From Helicobacter pylori (GTDB taxonomy: Bacteria > Campylobacterota > Campylobacteria > Campylobacterales > Helicobacteraceae): DNA of 64,000 nt. The position numbers were made by a program, and so were the translations under genes. The notes beneath the pieces are model-generated. The model worked only from the letters and a program-made list of their open reading frames with translations, made no database searches and had not been told where the DNA came from. How positions within the stretch are numbered: position 1 is the first letter of the stretch; the number at the start of each line of letters is the position of its first letter. Location: NCBI RefSeq assembly GCF_900120335.1, contig NZ_LT635477.1, positions 1,302,001-1,366,000 of the forward strand, given 5' to 3'. Positions 57,334 to 64,000 of the stretch are shown here, one piece after another.

Positions 57334-59127
57334 TTATTCCACGGTAACGCTTTTAGCCAAGTTTCTTGGGTGATCCACATCATGATTTAAACGCATAGCG
57401 ATTTCTAAAGCTAAAAGCTGCATCGCTAAATTCATGCGGAAAAATTCCTCCATGTAGCTTTCGCTCTCTTCTAATTGGATAAAATCATCAGCGATCTCTA
57501 AAATTTCAGAGCTTAACACGCAAATCGTAGAATCCCTAGCACTCAATTCTTCAATATTGCTTTTGGTTTTATCAAATAACAGATGCTTAGACAATAAAGC
57601 AATGGTAAAAAGGTTAGAATCCACCAACGCAATAGGCCCATGCTTCATTTCCGCGCTCGCATACCCCTCAGCGTGCAAGTAGCTGATTTCTTTAAGTTTT
57701 AGCGCCCCTTCTAAAGCGAGCGGGTAAAACACATCGCGCCCGATATAAAAAAAGCCATGCCCATGCAAGTAGCGTTTGGATAAGCGCTTGATCTTTTCAT
57801 GCAATTTAGGCTCTACTTTCATCGCATTCACGCTATTGAGCATGTTTTTAGCCTGGATTCTTTCTTCTTCTTTAGAGATGGTCCCTAGCTGTTTGCCTAG
57901 ATACACGCTCAAAAGCCATAAAAGCATCACTTGCGAAGAAAACGCCTTAGTGGATGCCACGCTTCTTTCTACCCCCGCTCTAATTAAAAGCGTGTGATCG
58001 CTAATGCGGCTCATCATGCTAAAAGGAGCGTTACACAAACTGATGGTTTTAAGCCCTTGGGCTTTGGCTAATTTTAAAGCCTCCAAAGTGTCAGCGGTTT
58101 CGCCGCTTTGAGAAATCGCTATAAAAAGCTCGTTAGGGTTGCTTTTAAAATTAGCGTAGCGGTATTCGCTCGCTAAAATGGCCCTCGCTCTTATTTTGGC
58201 TAATCTTTCAAACAAATACACGCTCGCCAAACTCGCATGGTAACTGCTCCCGCAAGAACACAGCGTGATTTCATTCACATTTTCTAAAAATTCAGGATCG
58301 ATCTCACAATACACATTCAAGGCTTCCAAGCGCCCCTCTAAACACTCCAACAAACTGCTGTGCTGCTCATAAATCTCTTTTTCTAAATAATTCCTAAAAT
58401 TGCCTTTAGAATAATCCTTGTTTTCAAAAGCGTAATCTTTCATGTTTTCAATGTGTTTTAAATCTTTAAAATTTTCTAAAGAAATCTGCCCCACGCTGTT
58501 TTCTTCTAAAACGACAAATTGATCCACTTTAGGGGCTAACACGCTCAAACTGGACGCAAAAAACACCCCTTCTTTGCCCTTGCCCACGATCAAAGGCGAA
58601 GAAGATTTAGCGTAAAACAAGCTCTCTTTAGCCCTTTTATGGAGCATTAAAATCGCATAACTCCCTTTTAAAAGGCTGATGCTTTTTTCAAAGGCTTTCA
58701 ATAAATCGCCCTCGCTTTTAAGCGTTTCTTCTAATAAATGCGCAATCACTTCCGTGTCCGTTTGGCTTAAAAACGCATGCCCTTTATTTTCCAATTCCTT
58801 TTTCAAACTCGCGTAATTTTCAATGATGCCGTTATGCACCAAGGCTAAATTTTCTGTAAAATGCGGGTGGGCGTTCGTGCTGCTTGGCTTGCCATGCGTC
58901 GCCCATCTCGTATGAGCGATACTCACGCCAAAATTTAAAAACTCTTTATTTTTAAGCTCTAGTTTAAGGTTTTCTAATTTCCCTTGAGTTTTAAACACTT
59001 CCAAACGATTAGCGCTCAATACGGCTAAACCAGCGCTGTCATAACCTCTGTATTCCAATTCCTTTAAGCCCTCTAAAAGAATGGATTTTTTCTCGCTATC
59101 CCCTATATAACCTACAATCCCGCACAT
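57334..59127 (-). CDS. glmS: Glucosamine-6-phosphate synthase (glutamine-hydrolysing)
   Basis: This 597-residue enzyme makes glucosamine 6-phosphate for peptidoglycan and lipopolysaccharide. The N-terminal glutaminase has the nucleophile Cys2 in [15 protein letters not shown] and the [17 protein letters not shown] motif. The isomerase half has two SIS domains ([20 protein letters not shown]) and ends [13 protein letters not shown]. The start abuts the next gene's stop with no gap. Confidence 0.95.
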   Translation of the reverse strand: MCGIVGYIGDSEKKSILLEGLKELEYRGYDSAGLAVLSANRLEVFKTQGKLENLKLELKNKEFLNFGVSIAHTRWATHGKPSSTNAHPHFTENLALVHNGIIENYASLKKELENKGHAFLSQTDTEVIAHLLEETLKSEGDLLKAFEKSISLLKGSYAILMLHKRAKESLFYAKSSSPLIVGKGKEGVFFASSLSVLAPKVDQFVVLEENSVGQISLENFKDLKHIENMKDYAFENKDYSKGNFRNYLEKEIYEQHSSLLECLEGRLEALNVYCEIDPEFLENVNEITLCSCGSSYHASLASVYLFERLAKIRARAILASEYRYANFKSNPNELFIAISQSGETADTLEALKLAKAQGLKTISLCNAPFSMMSRISDHTLLIRAGVERSVASTKAFSSQVMLLWLLSVYLGKQLGTISKEEERIQAKNMLNSVNAMKVEPKLHEKIKRLSKRYLHGHGFFYIGRDVFYPLALEGALKLKEISYLHAEGYASAEMKHGPIALVDSNLFTIALLSKHLLFDKTKSNIEELSARDSTICVLSSEILEIADDFIQLEESESYMEEFFRMNLAMQLLALEIAMRLNHDVDHPRNLAKSVTVE

Positions 59128-59367
59128 TTAAAACACCAATAACCCTTTTTTGATTTTATTCAAAGCGTTGATAAGCTCCTTTAGGCGCTCCACTTCTTCG
59201 CTTAATTGCGTAAAAAACGCTTCATTCACGCCCTTTGGCATGTCCATGCTCCCTCTTTTAATTTCAATAAAATCCCCCAAACTCAAATTCGCTAATTTTA
59301 AAAGCATTTCAATTTCATTTTGCGAATCTTCAATATCCGCTAAAATCTTGCGTATTTTTTCAAACAT
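59128..59367 (-). CDS. Small conserved hypothetical protein (79 aa)
   Basis: This is a short helical protein corresponding to HP1531, rich in Glu/Leu/Lys (FEKIRKILADIEDSQNEIEM, then LSEEVERLKELINALNKIKK), with a possible coiled coil. It ends one base before the glmS start and is co-transcribed with glmS and thyX. Function unknown to me. Confidence 0.75.
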   Translation of the reverse strand: MFEKIRKILADIEDSQNEIEMLLKLANLSLGDFIEIKRGSMDMPKGVNEAFFTQLSEEVERLKELINALNKIKKGLLVF

Positions 59368-59401
59368 GTGATCGCCTTTAATTTAGAATGCTCCATGATA
59401 G

Positions 59402-59944
59402 CTAAACTATTAAATTATCAATGATGTTTTCTAAAATCTGTTTGACTTTGGCGTGGTTTTCTTTAAATTCCTTATACGCGTTAAGCCCCACATGGTTACT
59501 CACGCAAAAAATCCCTTTAGCCTTTAAAGAAAACGCCTTAGCCACGCTTAAAACGCTAAAAAACTCCATGTTTTCTAAAAAAACGCCCTTTTGAACCATT
59601 TTTTTAGCAAACATTTCGCTCGTGTGGATGTAGTTACTGCTATTGATGCCCACCCTTTCAAAAAGAGCCTGCTCTTTAGTTTCTATGTGAATGGAATTAT
59701 CCAAAGGCGTGTAGCTGTTTAAGTGGCTAAAACTCTCTTCAATTTGATAGCCTTGAATGCTTTCAAACACGCTCAAAAGCTCCGTTTCTGGGCTATAACT
59801 CCCCGCGCTCCCTATAAAAATAAGGCTCTTAATATCAGGGTTTTTTAAACACATTCTCGTTAAATTGATCGCGCTCTCTATCAAGCCCACACCAATAGGC
59901 ACCGCCCCTTTTAAAGTTTCATTCCTTCCCGCGCAAAGCAGCAT
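59402..59944 (-). CDS. punB: Purine nucleoside phosphorylase-like protein
   Basis: This 180-residue protein of the nucleoside phosphorylase/MTAN fold has FIGSAGSYSPETELLSVFES and the active-site-like region HTSEMFAKKMVQKGVFLENM, FFSVLSVAK and CVSNHVGLNAYKEF. It is short for the family (E. coli enzymes are about 230-240 aa). Annotated as PunB in H. pylori (HP1530). Substrate is not evident from sequence. It sits opposite dnaA across 152 bp. Confidence 0.82.
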   Translation of the reverse strand: MLLCAGRNETLKGAVPIGVGLIESAINLTRMCLKNPDIKSLIFIGSAGSYSPETELLSVFESIQGYQIEESFSHLNSYTPLDNSIHIETKEQALFERVGINSSNYIHTSEMFAKKMVQKGVFLENMEFFSVLSVAKAFSLKAKGIFCVSNHVGLNAYKEFKENHAKVKQILENIIDNLIV

Positions 59945-60030
59945 GAAAATCCTTTTTTTGCATCCATTAGCTTATTATAAAGCAAGCATTATAGACAAAC
60001 CCTTAAAAGAAACACCTTAATTTTAAGGCT

Positions 60031-60083
60031 TCATTCACATTTCATTCACATGCCATTCCTTTTTCATTCACCACTTATTCACG
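60031..60083 (+). other. oriC: oriC1: DnaA-box cluster upstream of dnaA
   Basis: Four copies of the H. pylori DnaA box lie in one orientation: TCATTCACA (60031-60039), TCATTCACA (60042-60050), TCATTCACC (60064-60072) and TTATTCACG (60075-60083). H. pylori oriC is known to be bipartite, with boxes on both sides of dnaA. The last box directly abuts the dnaA -10 box, so DnaA binding here should also repress its own promoter. Confidence 0.85.
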
Positions 60084-60084
60084 C

Positions 60085-60090
60085 TATAAT
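60085..60090 (+). promoter_or_regulatory. dnaA -10 box (probable leaderless mRNA)
   Basis: TATAAT ends six bases before the ATG at 60097. A normal start point about seven bases after the -10 box would coincide with the ATG. No ribosome-binding site is present (only AACGCC between). H. pylori dnaA is, as I recall, among the reported leaderless transcripts. Confidence 0.75.
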
Positions 60091-60096
60091 AACGCC

Positions 60097-61470
60097 ATGG
60101 ATACCAACAACAATATTGAAAAAGAAATCTTGGCGCTAGTCAAACAAAATCCTAAAGTTAGCCTCATAGAATATGAAAATTACTTTAGCCAACTCAAATA
60201 CAACCCTAACGCGAGCAAGAGCGATATTGCCTTTTTTTATGCCCCCAACAAAGTCTTATGCACCACGATTACGGCTAAATACGGCGCGTTGCTTAAAGAA
60301 ATTTTAAGCCAGAATAAAGTCGGCATGCATTTAGCCCATAGCGTGGATGTGCGTATTGAAGTGGCGCCTAAAATCCAGGTTAACGCCCAATCTAATATCA
60401 ATTACAAAGCGGTAAAAACGAGCGTCAAAGACTCTTACACTTTTGAAAATTTTGTCGTAGGCTCATGCAACAACACCGTTTATGAAATCGCTAAAAAAGT
60501 CGCCCAAAGCGATACGCCCCCTTATAACCCGGTGCTTTTTTATGGCGGCACAGGGTTAGGCAAAACGCACATTTTAAACGCTATCGGTAACCACGCCCTA
60601 GAAAAGCATAAAAAAGTCGTGTTAGTCACTTCAGAAGATTTTTTGACAGACTTTTTAAAGCATTTAGACAACAAAAACATGGATTCTTTTAAAAAAAAAT
60701 ACCGCCATTGCGACTTTTTCTTGTTAGATGACGCCCAATTTTTGCAAGGAAAACCCAAACTAGAAGAAGAATTTTTCCACACCTTTAACGAATTGCATGC
60801 CAACAGCAAACAGATCGTGTTGATTTCAGATCGATCGCCTAAAAACATCGCCGGCTTAGAAGATCGCTTAAAATCGCGCTTTGAATGGGGGATAACCGCT
60901 AAAGTCATGCCCCCTGATTTAGAAACCAAACTTTCCATTGTCAAACAAAAATGCCAGCTCAATAAAATCACTTTGCCCGAAGAAGTAATGGAATACATCG
61001 CCCAACACATCAGCGACAATATCCGCCAAATGGAAGGCGCGATCATTAAAATCAGCGTGAACGCGAACTTGATGAACGCCACCATTGATTTAAACCTCGC
61101 TAAAACCGTTTTAGAAGATTTGCAAAAAGATCATGCTGAAGGCTCAAGCCTAGAAAATATCTTGCTCGCTGTCGCGCAAAGCTTGAATCTCAAATCCAGC
61201 AAAATCAAAGTTTCTTCGCGCCAAAAAAATGTCGCTTTAGCGAGAAAATTAGTCGTGTATTTCGCCAGGCTTTATACCCCTAACCCCACGCTCTCGCTCG
61301 CTCAGTTTTTGGATTTAAAGGATCATTCAAGCATTTCCAAAATGTATTCTAGCGTTAAAAAAATGCTTGAAGAAGAAAAAAGCCCTTTTATTTTAAGCCT
61401 TAGAGAAGAAATCAAAAACCGCTTGAACGAACTGAACGACAAAAAAACCGCTTTCAATTCAAGTGAATGA
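60097..61470 (+). CDS. dnaA: Chromosomal replication initiator DnaA
   Basis: This is a 457-residue DnaA. Domain I (about 1-90) binds HobA in this species. The AAA+ domain has Walker A FYGGTGLGKTHILNAIGNH (near 152) and Walker B FFLLDDAQFLQGK. The C-terminal domain IV has the DNA-binding signature DLKDHSSISKMYSSVKKML. It is flanked on both sides by DnaA boxes. The start is the ATG at 60097; there is no ribosome-binding site. Confidence 0.96.
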   Translation: MDTNNNIEKEILALVKQNPKVSLIEYENYFSQLKYNPNASKSDIAFFYAPNKVLCTTITAKYGALLKEILSQNKVGMHLAHSVDVRIEVAPKIQVNAQSNINYKAVKTSVKDSYTFENFVVGSCNNTVYEIAKKVAQSDTPPYNPVLFYGGTGLGKTHILNAIGNHALEKHKKVVLVTSEDFLTDFLKHLDNKNMDSFKKKYRHCDFFLLDDAQFLQGKPKLEEEFFHTFNELHANSKQIVLISDRSPKNIAGLEDRLKSRFEWGITAKVMPPDLETKLSIVKQKCQLNKITLPEEVMEYIAQHISDNIRQMEGAIIKISVNANLMNATIDLNLAKTVLEDLQKDHAEGSSLENILLAVAQSLNLKSSKIKVSSRQKNVALARKLVVYFARLYTPNPTLSLAQFLDLKDHSSISKMYSSVKKMLEEEKSPFILSLREEIKNRLNELNDKKTAFNSSE

Positions 61471-61660
61471 AAAAAGGCTTATCAAAAAGCGTTTCATTCA
61501 CTCTTTTTCAAATCCCACAACCCCCCTAAAAACGCACACCCCTAAAGCTTTTTAATTTTTCATTCCATCCATTCACGCCCCTACTACTGTTACTAAATAT
61601 TATTAATTAAAGTGTTACCTATCTATAACTTATTTATAACTTTTACTAAACCTTTTTTTA
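61461..61660 (+). other. oriC: oriC2: DnaA boxes and AT-rich unwinding region
   Basis: An inverted DnaA box (AGTGAATGA, 61461-61469) overlaps the dnaA stop codon. A forward TCATTCACT lies at 61493-61501 and a weaker CCATTCACG at 61568-61576. Then comes a strongly AT-rich stretch (about 61585-61660, ACTAAATATTATTAATTAAA and further), the likely DNA-unwinding element. This matches the described H. pylori oriC2-DUE arrangement downstream of dnaA. Confidence 0.82.
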
Positions 61661-61663
61661 AGA

Positions 61664-61669
61664 TATAAT
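61664..61669 (+). promoter_or_regulatory. comH -10 box
   Basis: TATAAT preceded by AGA lies 29 bases before the comH ATG. AAGGAA follows as the ribosome-binding site. Confidence 0.6.
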
Positions 61670-61698
61670 CCAAAAATCAAAAATAAAAAGGAATAAGC

Positions 61699-63150
61699 AT
61701 GAAAAAATCCCTTTATTTGTCTTTCTTTCTGACTTTCTCTAACCCTCTTCAAGCCCTTGTGATCGAGCTTTTAGAAGAAATCAAAACTTCGTCGCATAAA
61801 GGCACTTTTAAGGCTAAAGTCCTTGATTCTAAAGAGCCCAAACAGGTTTTAGGCATTTATAATATCTCCCCACACAAAAAACTCACGCTCACTATCACCC
61901 ACATATCCACGGCAATCGTCTATCAACCCCTTGATGAAAAACTTTCTTTAGAAACGACCTTAAGCCCCAACCGCCCTACTATTCCCAGAAACACCCAAAT
62001 CGTTTTTTCTTCAAAGGAATTAAAAGAACCGCACTCAAACCCAATACCTTCTTTAAACGCGCCCATGCAAAAACCACAAAACAAACCCAGCTCATCGCAA
62101 CAATCTCCTCAAAACTTTTCCTATCCAGAATCCAAACTAGGCTCTAAAAACTCTAAAAACAGCCTTTTACAGCCTTTAGTAACTCCTAGCAAAATAAGCC
62201 CTGCTAACGAAGTTAAAACGCCAACAAACGACGCTAATCCCCCTTTAAAACATTCTTCAGAAGATCAAGAAAACAACCTCTTTGTAACGCCACCCACTGA
62301 AAAAACGCTCCCTAACAACACCCCTAACGCTGATGCGAGTGAAAACAATGAAAACAATGAAAACAATGAAAATAATAGGGATAATGTGGAAAAACAAGCG
62401 ATTAGAGATCCTAATATCAAGGAATTCGCATGCGGGAAGTGGGTTTATGATGATGAAAATTTACAAGCCTATCGCCCAAGCGTTTTAAAACGCGTTGATA
62501 AAGACAAAGAGGTTACAACAGACATTACCCCTTGCGATTACAGCACCGCTGAAAATAAAAGCGGTAAGATCATTACCCCTTATACCAAAATTTCTGTTCA
62601 TAAAACAGAGCCTTTAGAAGACCCTCAAACTTTTGAAGCTAAAAACAATTTCGCCATTCTCCAAGCCAGAAGCTCTACAGAAAAATGCAAAAGGGCTAGA
62701 GCGAGAAAAGACGGCACGACTAGGCAATGCTATCTGATAGAAGAGCCTTTAAAACAAGCGTGGGAGAGCGAGTATGAAATCACCACGCAATTAGTGAAAG
62801 CCATTTATGAGCGCCCCAAACAAGACGACCAAATAGAGCCGACTTTTTATGAAACCAGCGAATTGGCTTATTCTTCCACACGAAAAAGCGAAATAACGCG
62901 CAATGAATTGAATTTGAATGAAAAATTCATGGAATTTGTGGAAGTGTATGAGGGGCATTATTTAAACGATATAATCAAAGAGAGCAGCGAATACAAAGAA
63001 TGGGTTAAAAACCATGTGCGCTTTAAAGAAGGGGTGTGCATGGCCTTAGAAATAGAAGAACAACCACGAGCCAAAAGCACGCCTTTGAGTATTGAAAACT
63101 CTCGTGTTGTGTGTGTCAAAAAGGGGAATTATTTATTCAATGAAGTTTAA
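61699..63150 (+). CDS. comH: Competence protein ComH
   Basis: This is a 483-residue exported protein. The N-terminal signal segment (about 1-19) is MKKSLYLSFFLTFSNPLQA. A small beta-rich part follows, then a low-complexity, probably disordered linker rich in Pro, Ser and Asn (about 110-235, including NENNENNENN). The C-terminal domain has several cysteines (EFACGKWVYDDENLQAYRP, TEKCKRARARKDGTTRQC). ComH is known as a periplasmic DNA-binding protein needed for natural transformation in H. pylori. It lies between oriC2 and tRNA-Phe. Confidence 0.88.
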   Translation: MKKSLYLSFFLTFSNPLQALVIELLEEIKTSSHKGTFKAKVLDSKEPKQVLGIYNISPHKKLTLTITHISTAIVYQPLDEKLSLETTLSPNRPTIPRNTQIVFSSKELKEPHSNPIPSLNAPMQKPQNKPSSSQQSPQNFSYPESKLGSKNSKNSLLQPLVTPSKISPANEVKTPTNDANPPLKHSSEDQENNLFVTPPTEKTLPNNTPNADASENNENNENNENNRDNVEKQAIRDPNIKEFACGKWVYDDENLQAYRPSVLKRVDKDKEVTTDITPCDYSTAENKSGKIITPYTKISVHKTEPLEDPQTFEAKNNFAILQARSSTEKCKRARARKDGTTRQCYLIEEPLKQAWESEYEITTQLVKAIYERPKQDDQIEPTFYETSELAYSSTRKSEITRNELNLNEKFMEFVEVYEGHYLNDIIKESSEYKEWVKNHVRFKEGVCMALEIEEQPRAKSTPLSIENSRVVCVKKGNYLFNEV

Positions 63151-63152
63151 AA

Positions 63153-63228
63153 TGGTGGCTTGAGGCGGAATCGAACCACCGACACGAAGATTTTCAGTCT
63201 TCTGCTCTACCGACTGAGCTATCAAGCC
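63153..63228 (-). tRNA. tRNA-Phe (GAA)
   Basis: The minus strand reads GGCTTGATAGCTCAGTCGGT at the 5' end, an anticodon loop CTGAAAA (anticodon GAA), TTCGATTC in the T arm, and GCCTCAAGCC then ACCA at the 3' end. The acceptor stem GGCTTGA/TCAAGCC pairs fully and CCA is encoded. Length 76 nt. Confidence 0.95.
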
Positions 63229-63297
63229 AAGCAAAAAACAATTATTACATAAAAAAGGTAAAACAAAGCTTAATTTTTAAAAAAATGACTAAAAAGA

Positions 63298-63303
63298 TAT
63301 AAT
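63298..63303 (+). promoter_or_regulatory. xthA -10 box
   Basis: TATAAT lies 26 bases before the ATG at 63330; AAGGATT is the ribosome-binding site. Confidence 0.6.
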
Positions 63304-63329
63304 TCACTCAAAATCAAACAAGGATTAAA

Positions 63330-64000
63330 ATGAAATTGATTTCATGGAATGTGAACGGGTTAAGGGCTTGCATGACTAAGGGCTTTATGGATTTTTTTAA
63401 TAGCGTAAATGCGGATGTTTTTTGCATTCAAGAATCTAAAATGCAACAAGAACAAAACACCTTTGAATTTAAAGGGTATTTTGATTTTTGGAATTGCGCG
63501 ATTAAAAAGGGCTATTCTGGGGTGGTAACTTTCACTAAAAAAGAGCCTTTAAGCGTGAGCTATGGCATTGATATGGAAGAGCATGACAAAGAAGGGCGCG
63601 TGGTAACTTGCGAATTTGAATCGTTTTACTTGGTAAATGTTTATACCCCTAATTCCCAACAAGCCCTATCCAGGCTCAGTTATCGCATGAGTTGGGAAGT
63701 GGAATTTAAGAAATTTTTAAAAGCTTTAGAATTGAAAAAACCGGTCATTGTGTGTGGGGATTTGAATGTGGCCCACAATGAAATTGATTTAGAAAACCCT
63801 AAAACCAACCGAAAAAACGCCGGCTTTAGCGATGAAGAGAGAGAAAAATTCAGCGAGCTTTTGAACGCTGGTTTCATTGACACTTTTCGTTATTTTTACC
63901 CTAACAAAGAAAAGGCTTACACCTGGTGGAGTTACATGCAACAAGCGAGGGATAAAGACATTGGTTGGCGCATTGATTATTTTCTATGCTCTAATCCTTT
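63330..64000 (+). CDS. xthA: Exodeoxyribonuclease III / AP endonuclease (cut by window edge)
   Basis: MKLISWNVNGLRACMTKGFM opens a frame that continues to the window edge (223 codons present of about 250). Xth motifs are ISWNVNGLR, CIQESKMQQEQ (catalytic Glu), YTPNSQQALSRLSYR, VCGDLNVAHNEIDLENP and, near the edge, WWSYMQQARDKDIGWRIDYF. It incises abasic sites left by Ung. In older H. pylori annotation this gene was labelled lexA. A minus-strand frame inside it (63680-63883) is a shadow. Confidence 0.93.
   Translation, partial: MKLISWNVNGLRACMTKGFMDFFNSVNADVFCIQESKMQQEQNTFEFKGYFDFWNCAIKKGYSGVVTFTKKEPLSVSYGIDMEEHDKEGRVVTCEFESFYLVNVYTPNSQQALSRLSYRMSWEVEFKKFLKALELKKPVIVCGDLNVAHNEIDLENPKTNRKNAGFSDEEREKFSELLNAGFIDTFRYFYPNKEKAYTWWSYMQQARDKDIGWRIDYFLCSNP

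Overview
The window is chromosomal DNA of Helicobacter pylori. The evidence is the gene content and order (nikR-exbB-exbD-tonB, Hop/Hor outer-membrane proteins, crdRS, rocF, fecA3, comH, AapA/IsoA toxin-antitoxin genes, dnaA next to punB and comH), the low-GC codon use, the many homopolymer switches and the density of restriction-modification (RM) genes. The order follows what I remember of reference strains: the 26695 HP1337-HP1404 block, then HP1533-HP1526 around the replication origin, an arrangement I associate with J99.

Layout. 1-4.9 kb: NAD synthesis (nadD, cut by the edge), the nickel regulator nikR, the divergent exbB-exbD-tonB energising operon and the porin-like OMP hopN. 5-13 kb, minus strand: TerC-like protein, corA, pgk, gapA, ung, plsC, an SH3-like membrane protein and the protease ctp. 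13-18.7 kb: a variable island. A type IIG RM gene (broken by a poly-C tract, followed by paralogous target-recognition-like segments and a second poly-C tract) contains an inserted type II RM remnant flanked by a 106-bp direct duplication. Inside that remnant sits a small HTH gene coupled to a winged-helix/nuclease-like gene. 18.7-29.3 kb: a tightly packed minus-strand run nadC-nadA-psd-two unknowns-ubiA-comEC-dnaB-nnr, then the copper/acid two-component pair crdR-crdS (crdS frameshifted in an A tract). 29.3-31.2 kb: a trpE 5' fragment and a compact type II RM pair. 31.2-38.8 kb: fbp, rpe, dnaQ, an Hcp Sel1-repeat gene, rqcH, recN, nadK. 38.9-45.2 kb: horL, a DUF262/DUF1524 (GmrSD-like) gene, a zinc alcohol dehydrogenase, ald, rocF. 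45.2-55.7 kb: the TonB-dependent receptor fecA3, a zinc metallopeptidase and a type I RM locus (hsdR divergent from a frameshifted hsdM and an intact hsdS). 55.7-56.7 kb: three tandem AapA/IsoA-type toxin-antitoxin units of about 315 bp. 56.7-64 kb: thyX, glmS, a small unknown, punB, then the bipartite oriC flanking dnaA, comH, tRNA-Phe and the start of xthA.

How it works together. NikR, ExbBD-TonB and FecA3 form one nickel/iron uptake system. NadD/NadC/NadA, NadK and Nnr make and repair NAD(P). Psd and PlsC make membrane lipid. ComEC and ComH belong to DNA uptake, while four restriction loci (type IIG, two type II, type I) and a GmrSD-like gene police incoming DNA. Several loci are in an apparent OFF or altered state here: type IIG C12, crdS A8, hsdM +1, and a truncated type II methylase. 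The oddest features are the triple toxin-antitoxin array, the nested restriction island with spare recognition-domain cassettes, and the probable leaderless dnaA whose promoter abuts the DnaA boxes. Family names, strain comparisons and locus tags are from memory, not from database searches.
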